A DNA stretch of 64,000 bases from Streptomyces spiroverticillatus (GTDB lineage Bacteria > Actinomycetota > Actinomycetes > Streptomycetales > Streptomycetaceae): positions 581,265-645,264 of the forward strand of contig BMUX01000001.1 of assembly GCA_014650415.1 (NCBI GenBank), in the 5' to 3' direction. Of this stretch, positions 32,556 to 41,324 are shown in pieces; positions within the stretch are counted from its first letter, which is position 1; each line of letters starts with the position of its first letter. The notes under the pieces are model-generated. The model saw only the letters and a list, made by a program, of their open reading frames with translations, was not told where the DNA came from and did no database searches. The position numbers were made by a program, and so were the translations under genes.

Positions 32556-34844
32556 TCAGGCGGTCGGCTTGAACGTGGCGAAGGCGGCGTCGCGGAGCTG
32601 CTTGCACTCGGGGCCGTCCCAGGCGTCCGCCGGGCAGCTCACCATGATCGAGTAGCCGCGCTTGTCGTCGACCTTGAAGCCCCGGTTGAGGACGTGGATG
32701 CGCTGTCCCTGCTGGGTGCGCTCGAATTGCCAGTCGGCGGTGGTGGGGTAGCCGTTGTAGTCGACCGGCTCGATGCCGATCTGCTTGAAGTCCTTGCTGG
32801 AGGCGCCGACCGAGGCGACCGCGCTGAGCCAGGCGGCGGCCGCGTTGGGGCCCGGCTTGGAGTTGAAGTCGACCTGGACGCGCGGGAATCCGCCGTCCTT
32901 GCTGTATATGCCGCCCGAGTTCAGGCCCGCTATGGCCGTGCGGCGGAAGCCCTCGGGCATCGCCATCGTGAAGTGGAAACGGTCGTCGTTGACGGTCGTG
33001 AAGCCCGCGGGGGCCGCTCCGTCGGCGGGCGCGCCGGTGCCCGGGGTGCCGGAGGGCTTGGTTCCGTCCGTGCCGCCGGTGCCCTTCTCCGGGGCGGTGG
33101 TGCCCTTGTCCTTCGCGGGGTCCTTGCCCTTCGCCGGGTCCTTGTCCGGATTCTTGGAGTCGCCGCCGGTCGTGCCGCTGGTCTGGGTGGCGCCCTTGCC
33201 GGTGGGGCCGCCCTTGTCGTCGTCCTTGTTGAGGGCGATGGCGATCACCGTGCCCAGGACGGCGAGGAGCGCGACCAGCGCGACGACGAGCAGCAGCTTC
33301 TTGCGGGCGTCGGGCGACATCCCGCCGGTCGTGCCCGGCGACACACCGCCGGAACCGGAACCCGACCCGGTGGACCGCATGGCGGCCGTGGGAGGTCCGG
33401 ACACCGCGGGAGCCGCCGGGGCGGCAGCGGCGGCCGCGGCCGCGGCGGGCTTCTTGGGCGTACGCGCCTTCTCGGCGGGCGCGGGCGGAAGCGGAACCAG
33501 CTTCGTGGCGTCGGAGCGGGCGAGCTCGTCCCCGGCGGCGTCCGCCTCGTCGAGGCGGGCGAGCACGTCGTTCAGGAGCGCACGCGCGCCCGCGTCGTCG
33601 AGGCGCTGCTCGGGGTCCTTGGCGAGGAGGCCGTAGATGACGTCCTCCAGCGGGCCCGCGTGCTTCGGCGGGTCCACCGGCTCGGTCATGACGGCGGTCA
33701 GGGTGGCGATGGCCGAGCCCTTGTCGTACGGCGGAACGCCCTCCACCGAGGCATAGATGAGCCCGCCCAACGACCACATGTCGGCGGCGGGGCCCGGCTT
33801 GTGGCCGCGCGCCCGCTCCGGGGAGATGTACGAGGGGGCGCCGACGAGCATGCCGGTGGAGGTGATCGAGGGGTCGCCCTCGACCTGGGCGATGCCGAAG
33901 TCGGTCAGCACGACCCGGCCGTCCTCGGCGATCAGCACGTTGGAGGGCTTGACGTCGCGGTGCAGGATGCCCTGGCGGTGGGCGGCGCGCAGCACGTCGA
34001 GGATGGCGAGGCCGACCTCGGCGGCCCGACGCGGCGTCAGCAGGCCGTCCTCGCGGATGGCTTCGGCGAGGGACTTGCCCTCGACCAGCTCCATCACGAT
34101 CCACGGCCGGTCGTCCTCGTCGACGACGTCGAAGACGGTGACGGCGCTGTTGTTGCGGATCCGGGCGATCGCCTTCGCCTCGCGCAGGGTGCGTGTGATC
34201 AGGCGGCGCTTCTCGTCCTCGTCGATGGCGGTGGGGAAGCGCAGCTCCTTGACGGCGACGGTACGCCCCAGCGTCTCGTCGACGGCCCGCCACACGGTGC
34301 CCATGCCACCGCGCCCGAGCACGTCCCCGAGCCGGTAACGCCCGGCCAGCAGCCGCCCCTCGACCTCCTTGGAGGTGTCGGAGGCAGCATCCTTGGCGGC
34401 CTCGGCGGCCGTCTCCTCGGACATGCCCCCACCACGCCGCCCACCGGCGGCCCCGACGTCACGCCCCTTGCCCTCGGCAGCCTTGCCCTCGGCGGCCTTG
34501 GGCTCGGCGTCGCGCGCCTTGTCACCGCCCGCACCCTTGGCGTCCGTCACGGCGGACTTGGCGGAACCTCCGGCCCTCGCCCCGGGCACCTTCGCGTCGA
34601 GCACGGCCCTGTCGCCGCCCTCTGCCCGGGCGGACCTTGACGCGGCGTCACCCTTCGGGGAATCCGCCTCGGGGCCGTCGGCCTTCACCGCGCCCCCGGG
34701 CGTGCCGCCCGCGGGCGCACCCGTCCCGGTGTCCCGCTTCCCGCCGGACACGGCATCCCGCTTCCCGCCGGACGCAGCATCCCGCTTCTTGTCGGACACG
34801 GCATCCTGCGTGCTCTTCCGCGACTGCTCCGGCTCGTCCGACAT
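32556..34844 (-). CDS. Membrane Ser/Thr protein kinase 4
   Basis: This 762-residue kinase begins with an unusual cytoplasmic tail of about 160 residues rich in Lys, Asp, Gly and Ala, with tandem units such as KRDAASGG. The catalytic domain is intact: VLGRGGMGTVWRA, VAVKELRF, ILHRDVKPSNVLI, LTDFGIA and SYISPERA. An Ala-rich linker, one transmembrane helix (about 515-536, LLLVVALVALLAVLGTVIAIAL) and a Gly/Lys/Asp stalk follow. The extracellular domain of about 185 residues has a cysteine pair (SCPADAWDGPECKQL) and no PASTA repeats. ATG 34844 has GAGGGGAC upstream. It is the first gene of the kinase cluster, with 253 nt before the pseudokinase gene. Confidence 0.92.
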   Translation of the reverse strand: MSDEPEQSRKSTQDAVSDKKRDAASGGKRDAVSGGKRDTGTGAPAGGTPGGAVKADGPEADSPKGDAASRSARAEGGDRAVLDAKVPGARAGGSAKSAVTDAKGAGGDKARDAEPKAAEGKAAEGKGRDVGAAGGRRGGGMSEETAAEAAKDAASDTSKEVEGRLLAGRYRLGDVLGRGGMGTVWRAVDETLGRTVAVKELRFPTAIDEDEKRRLITRTLREAKAIARIRNNSAVTVFDVVDEDDRPWIVMELVEGKSLAEAIREDGLLTPRRAAEVGLAILDVLRAAHRQGILHRDVKPSNVLIAEDGRVVLTDFGIAQVEGDPSITSTGMLVGAPSYISPERARGHKPGPAADMWSLGGLIYASVEGVPPYDKGSAIATLTAVMTEPVDPPKHAGPLEDVIYGLLAKDPEQRLDDAGARALLNDVLARLDEADAAGDELARSDATKLVPLPPAPAEKARTPKKPAAAAAAAAAPAAPAVSGPPTAAMRSTGSGSGSGGVSPGTTGGMSPDARKKLLLVVALVALLAVLGTVIAIALNKDDDKGGPTGKGATQTSGTTGGDSKNPDKDPAKGKDPAKDKGTTAPEKGTGGTDGTKPSGTPGTGAPADGAAPAGFTTVNDDRFHFTMAMPEGFRRTAIAGLNSGGIYSKDGGFPRVQVDFNSKPGPNAAAAWLSAVASVGASSKDFKQIGIEPVDYNGYPTTADWQFERTQQGQRIHVLNRGFKVDDKRGYSIMVSCPADAWDGPECKQLRDAAFATFKPTA

Positions 34845-35131
34845 GCGTCCCCTCTGCGATCCCTGATCTTCGCCCCGCGCCCCGGCCGTACGTACACGTA
34901 CACACGCGCACTCCCTCGTGCGCACATGTCGCAGGCTTCTCGGCAGCTTCCCCGGCGATGCGGCAACCCGCCCTGGCAGAGCCCCCATTGTCCCCCACGC
35001 GCGGACCGCCAACACCCCCGGGGCGCAACGGACAACCGCCGCACCCCGCACCCGCTCTCCCGTACGGACCTCCCGTACGGATATCCCGTCAGATACCCGT
35101 ACGGAATCCGCCCGGACCCGGGCCCCACCCC

Positions 35132-36838
35132 CTACAGCGGCACGATGTCCGGCGCGCCCAGCCGGGCCGCGTCGGCCGTGAGGTCGTCGGGCTGGCGCTG
35201 CGACTCGCGTTCCGCCTCCACCCGCTTCTGGTAGTGCTCCACCTCCCTCTCCACCTGCCCCTTGTCCCACCCCAGCACCGGCGCCATCAGCTCCGCGCAC
35301 TCCAGCGCGCTGAGCGTGCCCCGGTCGAAGGTCTCGATGGAGATCCGGGTGCGCCGGGTCAGCACGTCGTCCAGGTGCCGGGCCCCTTCGTGCGAGGCGG
35401 CGTAGACGACCTCCGCCCGCAGGTAGTCGTCGGCGTTCGCCAGCGGCTCGCCCAGGCCCGGATCGGCGGCGATCAGCTCCAGCACCTCCTCGGCCAGGGA
35501 CCCGTACCGGTTGAGCAGGTGCTCGACGCGCACCACGTGCAGCCCGGTGCGGGCGGCGATCCTGGCCCGCGCGTTCCACATCGCCTTGTAGCCCTCGGCC
35601 CCGGCCAGCGGGACGTCCTCGGTGACGCACTCCGCGACCCGCACGTCCAGCGCGTGCACGGCCTCGTCGACGGCGTCCTTGGCCATCACCCGGTACGTCG
35701 TGTACTTGCCGCCCGCGACCACCACCAGCCCCGGCACCGGGTGGGCGACCGTGTGCTCCCGGGAGAGCTTGCTGGTGGCGTCCGACTCACCGGCCAGCAG
35801 CGGCCGCAGGCCGGCGTACACGCCCTGGACGTCGTCGCGCGTCAACGGGACGGCGAGCACCGAATTCACGTGTTCCAGCAGATAGTCGATATCGGCGCTG
35901 GAAGCCGCCGGATGCGCTTTGTCCAGATCCCAATCGGTGTCCGTCGTTCCGACAATCCAGTGCCTTCCCCACGGAATGACGAAAAGGACCGATTTCTCGG
36001 TGCGCAAAATCAATCCGGTCGAGGAATGAATTCGGTCTTTCGGGACGACCAAATGAATTCCCTTGGAGGCGCGGACGTGAAACTGTCCGCGTTCCCCGAT
36101 GAGCGCCTGGGTGTCGTCGGTCCACACCCCGGTCGCGTTCACCACCTGCTTGGCGCGGATCTCGTACTCGCCCTGCGCCTCCACGTCCTGCACCCGCACC
36201 CCGACGACCCGCTCACCCTCGCGCAGGAAGCCGATCACCCGGGCCCGGTTGGCGACGTGCGCCCCGTAGGCGGCGGCGGTGCGCACCAGGGTCGCGACAT
36301 ACCGGGCGTCGTCCATCTGCGCGTCGTAATACTGGAGCGCACCCGTCAGCGCGTCCTTCTTCAACGCCGGTGCCACCCGCAGCGCGTGCCGCCGCGTCAG
36401 GTGACGGTGCATCGGCAGCCCGCGCCCGTGCCCCGACGACACCGACATCGCGTCGTAGAGCGCCACGCCCGAGCCCGCGTACCACCGCTCCCAGCCCTTG
36501 TGCTGGAGCGGGTAAAGGAAGGGCACCGGCTTCACCAGGTGCGGCGCGAGCCGCTCAAGCAGCAGGCCCCGCTCCTTGAGCGCTTCCCGTACGAGCGCGA
36601 AGTCGAGCATCTCCAGATAGCGCAGGCCGCCGTGGATCAGCTTGCTGGAGCGGCTGGAGGTGCCCGAGGCCCAGTCGCGGGCCTCGACCAGACCGGTGGA
36701 AAGCCCCCGGGTCACGGCGTCCAGCGCCGTACCCGCACCGACCACGCCCGCGCCCACCACCAGCACGTCCAGTTCCCGCTCGGCCATCGCGGCGAGCGCC
36801 TGCTCACGCTCGTCCGGTCCCAGTGTCGCTGTCCTCAC
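35132..36838 (-). CDS. glpD: Aerobic glycerol-3-phosphate dehydrogenase
   Basis: This 568-residue FAD enzyme oxidises sn-glycerol-3-phosphate to dihydroxyacetone phosphate at the membrane and passes electrons to quinone. The FAD motif VLVVGAGVVGAGTALDA is near the N-terminus, followed by SGTSSRSSKLIHGGLRYLE and the conserved GTTDTDW and GGKYTTYR segments. The C-terminal DAO_C domain is present. GTG 36838 was chosen for the GGGAGGCA site upstream; the longer ORF lacks coding bias. It is monocistronic, downstream of a promoter region shared divergently with the dehydrogenase-like gene at 37101. No glpK or glpF is in the window. Confidence 0.95.
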   Translation of the reverse strand: MRTATLGPDEREQALAAMAERELDVLVVGAGVVGAGTALDAVTRGLSTGLVEARDWASGTSSRSSKLIHGGLRYLEMLDFALVREALKERGLLLERLAPHLVKPVPFLYPLQHKGWERWYAGSGVALYDAMSVSSGHGRGLPMHRHLTRRHALRVAPALKKDALTGALQYYDAQMDDARYVATLVRTAAAYGAHVANRARVIGFLREGERVVGVRVQDVEAQGEYEIRAKQVVNATGVWTDDTQALIGERGQFHVRASKGIHLVVPKDRIHSSTGLILRTEKSVLFVIPWGRHWIVGTTDTDWDLDKAHPAASSADIDYLLEHVNSVLAVPLTRDDVQGVYAGLRPLLAGESDATSKLSREHTVAHPVPGLVVVAGGKYTTYRVMAKDAVDEAVHALDVRVAECVTEDVPLAGAEGYKAMWNARARIAARTGLHVVRVEHLLNRYGSLAEEVLELIAADPGLGEPLANADDYLRAEVVYAASHEGARHLDDVLTRRTRISIETFDRGTLSALECAELMAPVLGWDKGQVEREVEHYQKRVEAERESQRQPDDLTADAARLGAPDIVPL

Positions 36839-37100
36839 TGCTGCCTCCCGTTGGTGCGGTTGGTGCGGTGCTCCCGTACCGGTACGAGCCGGGTCGCACA
36901 CCGATTCTCGCCGCAGCCCGCCGCTTCAGCCACTGCCTGTGGACAACGGTGGACGGACCCGACTCGCAAATCCCCCATCACGGTCATATTTACGCCTAGT
37001 CTGACATTTCTTCGGCTCGAACTGTCCACAGGGGTTGCGCACCGCCCCGATGCCCGTTAAGGGCTCCCCCTGCGGACTCAAGGGAAGGACGGCTCACGCC
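36839..37100. promoter_or_regulatory. Divergent glpD / nucleotide-sugar dehydrogenase-like region with DnaA-box-like sites
   Basis: The region serves two divergent genes. TGTGGACAA (36938-36946) is the reverse complement of TTGTCCACA, the Streptomyces DnaA box, and CTGTCCACA (37022-37030) differs from it by one base, in the opposite orientation. The centre is relatively AT-rich (CATATTTACGCCTAGTCTGAC, partly within 36986-37006) and may contain the promoters. Confidence 0.4.
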
Positions 37101-38363
37101 ATGCCCGCAGATCTCGCCGTCATCGGACTCGGTCACCTCGGTCTCCCTCTCGCCCAGGCCGCCGTCGCCGCCGGCATCGCCACCATCGGTTACGACACCG
37201 ACCCCCGCGCCGTCGCCGAGCTCGCGGCGGGCCGCCCGCCGGTCGAGGGCTCGCTCTCCGCCGCCGAGATCCGCCGGATGCTCGCCCGGGGATTTCGCCC
37301 CACCACCGACCCCGCCGAGCTGGGCCGGGTCCGTACCGCCGTGATCTGCGCCCCCACCCGGATCGGCCCCGACCGCACCCTCGACCTGTCCGCCGTCGAG
37401 GCCGCCGCCCGCACGCTCGCCGCCCGGCTGCGCCCGCACACCACCGTGCTGCTGGAATCCGCCGCCTACCCCGGCGCCACCGAAGAATTCCTGCGCCCCC
37501 TCCTGGAGCAGGGCTCCGGGCTGCGGGCCGGCCGCGACTTCCACCTCGCCCACTCCCCCAGCCGCCTGGACCCCGGCAACCGCAGCCACGACTACGCCCA
37601 CACCCCCAAGGTGATCGGCGGCCTCACCCCCGCCTGCACCGAGTCCGCCGCCGCCTTCTACGGCCGCCTCACCGACAAGGTGGTCCGCGCCCGGGGCCCC
37701 CGCGAGGCCGAGACCGTGTCCGTACTCGAAACCAACTACCGGCACGTGAACATCGCCTTCGCCAACGAGATGGCCGTCCTCTGCCACGACCTCGGCGTCG
37801 ACCTCTGGGACGTCATCCGCTGCGCCGAGACCAAGCCCTACGGCTTCCAGGCCTTCCGCCCCGGGCCCGGCGTCGGCGGCCACAGCCTCCCCCTCGACCC
37901 CAACTACCTCTCGTACAACAGCCGCACCCCCGGCCACCCCCTGCGCATGGTCGGCCTCGCGCAGGAGATCAACGGACGGATGCCCGCGTACGTCATCCAG
38001 CGCTGCGCCACCCTCCTCAACGAGCACGGCAAGTCCGCGCGCGGCGCCCGCGTCCTGCTGCTCGGCGTCTCCTACAAGCCCGACCTCGCCGACCAGGAGA
38101 ACTCCCCCGCCCCCGAAATCGCCTCCCGGCTGCGCGACATGGGCGCCCACCTCACCTACCACGACCCGCACGTCCCGCACTGGCGCGTGCGCGACGTCCC
38201 GGTGCCGCGCGCGGACTCCCTGTACGAGGCGGCCGCGGCGGCGGACCTGACGATCCTGCTCCAGAACCACCGCACGTACGACCTCCAGGGCCTGGCCGTG
38301 AAGGCCCAACTCCTCCTGGACACCCGGGGCGCGAGCCCGGCGGGCGCGGCGCACCGGCTCTAG
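37101..38363 (+). CDS. Nucleotide-sugar dehydrogenase-like protein lacking the catalytic Cys
   Basis: This 420-residue protein belongs to the UDP-glucose/GDP-mannose dehydrogenase superfamily, which makes UDP-uronic acids by two NAD-dependent oxidations. The N-terminal Rossmann motif GLGHLGLPLA, the ETNYRHVNIAFANEM helix, and the C-terminal LLLGVSYKPDLADQENSP are typical of the WecC/WbpA branch. The active-site segment usually reads GGHCIPxDP, but here it reads GGHSLPLDP, so the catalytic Cys is Ser262. It may therefore stop at the aldehyde, use another chemistry or be regulatory. ATG 37101 has AAGGA upstream. It stands between glpD and an unknown gene; the sugar product is unknown. Confidence 0.85.
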   Translation: MPADLAVIGLGHLGLPLAQAAVAAGIATIGYDTDPRAVAELAAGRPPVEGSLSAAEIRRMLARGFRPTTDPAELGRVRTAVICAPTRIGPDRTLDLSAVEAAARTLAARLRPHTTVLLESAAYPGATEEFLRPLLEQGSGLRAGRDFHLAHSPSRLDPGNRSHDYAHTPKVIGGLTPACTESAAAFYGRLTDKVVRARGPREAETVSVLETNYRHVNIAFANEMAVLCHDLGVDLWDVIRCAETKPYGFQAFRPGPGVGGHSLPLDPNYLSYNSRTPGHPLRMVGLAQEINGRMPAYVIQRCATLLNEHGKSARGARVLLLGVSYKPDLADQENSPAPEIASRLRDMGAHLTYHDPHVPHWRVRDVPVPRADSLYEAAAAADLTILLQNHRTYDLQGLAVKAQLLLDTRGASPAGAAHRL

Positions 38364-38423
38364 AGCCCCCGCCGCCCACCCGCCCCCACCTGCAAAATCC
38401 TGTGCAAGCCTGCAAGAAAGAAC

Positions 38424-38454
38424 TTGCCTTTACACTCCCTTCACAACCTATGAT
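38424..38454 (+). promoter_or_regulatory. Promoter of the unknown gene at 38461 with TGCAA repeats upstream
   Basis: TTGCCT (38424-38429) and TATGAT (38449-38454) are 19 nt apart. The GTG at 38461 lies 7 nt after the -10, which suggests a leaderless transcript. TGCAA occurs three times at about 38392-38415, and GCAAG/CTTGC (38412-38416, 38423-38427) form an inverted pair over the -35, a possible operator. Confidence 0.5.
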
Positions 38455-38460
38455 CCGCCG

Positions 38461-39414
38461 GTGTCTCCTGCCCCGCCGTCCTCACGGCCCCAGTTCGACC
38501 CGCTGGTCGTCTTCCCCCCGCTCGCCCGCGCCCGTCATCTGGCGGGCTCCCGGGACTGGCCCGGCCTGGTCCGGTACTTCGCCGCGCTCGACCACCCGGA
38601 CGAGGTGGCCGCCGCCTGCCGGACCGTGGGCGACACCGTGGGCAGCGAAACGTTCCTGCGGCAGGTGGCCGACCAGTACCCCGGCGAGCCGCTGCCCCGC
38701 GTACTGCTGGCGGACCGGCTGATCACCAAGGGCTGGGACATCCGCACCGGGGCCCGCGCCCAGCACGTGACGCGGTCTCAGTTCGACCAGTTCCACGCCC
38801 ACTTGCGGCAGGCCGAACAGCTCCTCATCCAGGTGTGCGCCGAGCAGCCCGCGTACGCCCTCGCCTGGTACCTGCGCACCATCACCGCCCGCGGCCTGTC
38901 GCTCGGCCAGAGCGAGGCCCGCCGCCGCTACGACCGGCTCGCCGCCCACCACCCGCACCACTTCCCGGCGCAGCGCCAGCTGTTGCAGCAGCTCTGCCCC
39001 AAGTGGAGCGGCTCCTGGGAGGCCGCGCACGCCTTCGCCGAGTCCTGCGCCCAGGCCGCACCGCCCGGCAGCCAGAGCCCCGCCCTCGTCGCCGAGGTCC
39101 ACTTCGAGCACTGGTCGGACCTGGACGGCAGCGAGGCGACCGCCTACCTGCGCCGCCCCGACGTCCGCGACTCGCTGCTGAACGCCGCCGCCAAGTCCGT
39201 GCTGCACCCCGCCTTCCGGCCCGGTTTCCACGGCATCAGCGCGCACACCTACTTCGCGTTCGCGCACTCCGTCGCGGGCCGCCACGCCGAGGCCGCCCCG
39301 CACTTCCGCGCGCTCGGCAACTGCGCCGACGAGCACCCGTGGCTGTTCCTCCCCGGCCAGGACGCCGCCGCCGCGTTCACCAAGCACCGCAAGTCCGCGC
39401 TCGGGAGAGGCTGA
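38461..39414 (+). CDS. Hypothetical protein coupled to M16 peptidase
   Basis: This 317-residue soluble protein appears all-helical, with a pattern like TPR-type scaffolds (for example HLRQAEQLLIQVCAEQPAYALAWYLR and the H/A/F-rich helices after it). It has no signal peptide or transmembrane segment. I do not recognise a catalytic motif; it resembles DUF4034-type proteins in general character, an impression only. GTG 38461 follows a clear promoter directly. The M16-like gene begins 2 nt after its stop, so the two are co-translated and probably act together. Confidence 0.8.
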   Translation: MSPAPPSSRPQFDPLVVFPPLARARHLAGSRDWPGLVRYFAALDHPDEVAAACRTVGDTVGSETFLRQVADQYPGEPLPRVLLADRLITKGWDIRTGARAQHVTRSQFDQFHAHLRQAEQLLIQVCAEQPAYALAWYLRTITARGLSLGQSEARRRYDRLAAHHPHHFPAQRQLLQQLCPKWSGSWEAAHAFAESCAQAAPPGSQSPALVAEVHFEHWSDLDGSEATAYLRRPDVRDSLLNAAAKSVLHPAFRPGFHGISAHTYFAFAHSVAGRHAEAAPHFRALGNCADEHPWLFLPGQDAAAAFTKHRKSALGRG

Positions 39415-39416
39415 CC

Positions 39417-41219
39417 ATGACGTACGACGTCCCCCTGTACGAGGGGCCCGCGCACTACCCGGCCCCCGCCGCCCCCGCGTTCACCGCTCCCCCTCACGTC
39501 GCCGAACACCCCGACGGCATCCGCCTGATGGAGGTCCAGGGGATACGGGTCCTGCTCGCCCCGCGACCGGGCCCGGTGTCCGCCGGCCTCTTCTTCCGGG
39601 TGGGCCGCGCCGACGAGACCCTCGCCACCGCCGGTCTCACCCACCTCGTCGAACACCTCGCCCTGCACCGCCACGGCGTGAGCGACCTGCACTACAACGG
39701 CGCCACCGCCGCCACCTACACCCACTTCCACGTCGACGGCGACCTCACCGACGTCGCCTCCTACCTCAACGGCGTCTGCGCCGCCCTGCGCGACCTCCCG
39801 CTGGAACGCCTGGAGACCGAGCGCGAGATCCTGCGCACCGAGGCCGCCCACCGGGGCCACGGCGCGAACCACCAGATGCCGCTGTGGCGTTACGGCGCCC
39901 GCGGCCACGGCCTGCTCAGCTACCCCGAGCACGGCCTGTGGCACCTGGGCCCCGACCACGTACGCCACTGGGCGCAGACCCGCTTCACGCGCGAGAACGC
40001 CGTCCTGTGGATCACCAGCGACACCCTCCCGCCGGGCCTGGACCTCACCCTCCCCTCCGGCCCGCCGCACCCCATGCCGCAGGTCCACTCCGCGCTGCCG
40101 CAGACCCCCGCGTACTTCGGGGGCGATTCCGGCGTCGTCGTCATGGACGCGGTCGTACGACGCTCCACCGCGGCCGGTATCTTCGCCGACGTGCTGGGCC
40201 GCGTCCTCTACCGGGACCTGCGCCAGGAGGGCGGCTACTCGTACACGGCGACCGCCGACTACTCCCCGCGCGACGCAGACTTCGCCACCATCACCGCCCT
40301 CGCGGACGCCCTGCCGCAGAAGCAGGACGCCGTGCTCGGCGGCTTCGTCGACGTCCTGGCCCGGCTGCGCGCCGGCCGCATCGAGCAGGCCGACCTGGAC
40401 GCCGTACGGACCGCGAAGCTGCGGCAGTTCGAGACCCCGGACCTGACGGCGGCCATGCTGCCCGCGCACGCGCTGTCCCTGCTCACCGGCCACCGCCGCG
40501 CCTCCGTCGCGGAACTCACCGCCGAACTGCACGCCACCACCCTCGCCGACCTGCACGCCGTCGCCCAGGAGGTGTCCGCGCAGGCGCTCCTCCAAGTGCC
40601 CACCAGGGGCGCCGACTGGGCGGGCTTCACCGAGGCCCCGCAGCAGTCCGCCGAGATCGTCACCGGCCGCCGCTTCACCTCGCACGAGAGCGACGAGGTC
40701 GCGCTGATCATCCACCCGCAGGCCGTCACGCTGACCGCCCCGGGCAACGCGGTGACGGTCAAGTACGCCGAGTGCGCCGCCATGCTGGTACGCCCCGACG
40801 GCGCCCGGCACCTCACCGGCTTCGACGGCTTCAGCGTCTCCATCGAGCCGACCCTCTTCCCGGTCACCGCCGCCGACCTCGCCGTCATCGACGCGGGGGT
40901 GTCGCCGTACGCGGTGGTGCCGATGCCGACCCGCGACCCGAAGGACATCCCCAAGCCGGGCCCGAAGCAGAAGTCGAAGCGCCCGCCCCGCGAGCCCCGC
41001 AAGCGCTCCCTGTGGACCTGGGTGTTCTGGACGCTCGTGGTGCTGGCCTCGGCGTGGGGGCTGGTCGGCATCGCGGGCGTCGTGGGCATCGCCTCGGAGG
41101 CGCACACCGACGAGTCGTGGTCCCGCGACCTGGGCCGGTGGATCCGCCTCTTCGGCATCATCGAGTTCGGTCTCGTGGCACTGGCGGTACGGGTGCGTCG
41201 CAAGCTCCGCAAGGAATGA
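39417..41219 (+). CDS. M16 (insulinase-type) metallopeptidase with C-terminal membrane segments
   Basis: This 600-residue protein has an M16 zinc-binding motif, HLVEH at residues 76-80 (HxxEH), and a likely third ligand in ERLETEREILRTE (about 130-142). A second M16-like lobe with YRDLRQEGGYSYT follows at about 260. Unlike most bacterial M16 enzymes it ends, after a basic Pro/Lys-rich linker, with two hydrophobic segments (WTWVFWTLVVLASAWGLVGIAGVV and LFGIIEFGLVALAV), so the peptidase is tethered to the membrane, with no N-terminal signal, probably facing the cytoplasm. ATG 39417 begins just after the preceding stop. Substrates are unknown. Confidence 0.85.
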   Translation: MTYDVPLYEGPAHYPAPAAPAFTAPPHVAEHPDGIRLMEVQGIRVLLAPRPGPVSAGLFFRVGRADETLATAGLTHLVEHLALHRHGVSDLHYNGATAATYTHFHVDGDLTDVASYLNGVCAALRDLPLERLETEREILRTEAAHRGHGANHQMPLWRYGARGHGLLSYPEHGLWHLGPDHVRHWAQTRFTRENAVLWITSDTLPPGLDLTLPSGPPHPMPQVHSALPQTPAYFGGDSGVVVMDAVVRRSTAAGIFADVLGRVLYRDLRQEGGYSYTATADYSPRDADFATITALADALPQKQDAVLGGFVDVLARLRAGRIEQADLDAVRTAKLRQFETPDLTAAMLPAHALSLLTGHRRASVAELTAELHATTLADLHAVAQEVSAQALLQVPTRGADWAGFTEAPQQSAEIVTGRRFTSHESDEVALIIHPQAVTLTAPGNAVTVKYAECAAMLVRPDGARHLTGFDGFSVSIEPTLFPVTAADLAVIDAGVSPYAVVPMPTRDPKDIPKPGPKQKSKRPPREPRKRSLWTWVFWTLVVLASAWGLVGIAGVVGIASEAHTDESWSRDLGRWIRLFGIIEFGLVALAVRVRRKLRKE

Positions 41220-41324
41220 CCCCGTAATCCCCATCCCGACTGTCGGTACCGACTGCTACCGTCAGCCCGCACAACCGAACTTACGTGCGCCTTACGCGCA
41301 CGCGCTCCCAGGGGGGAACCGCCC

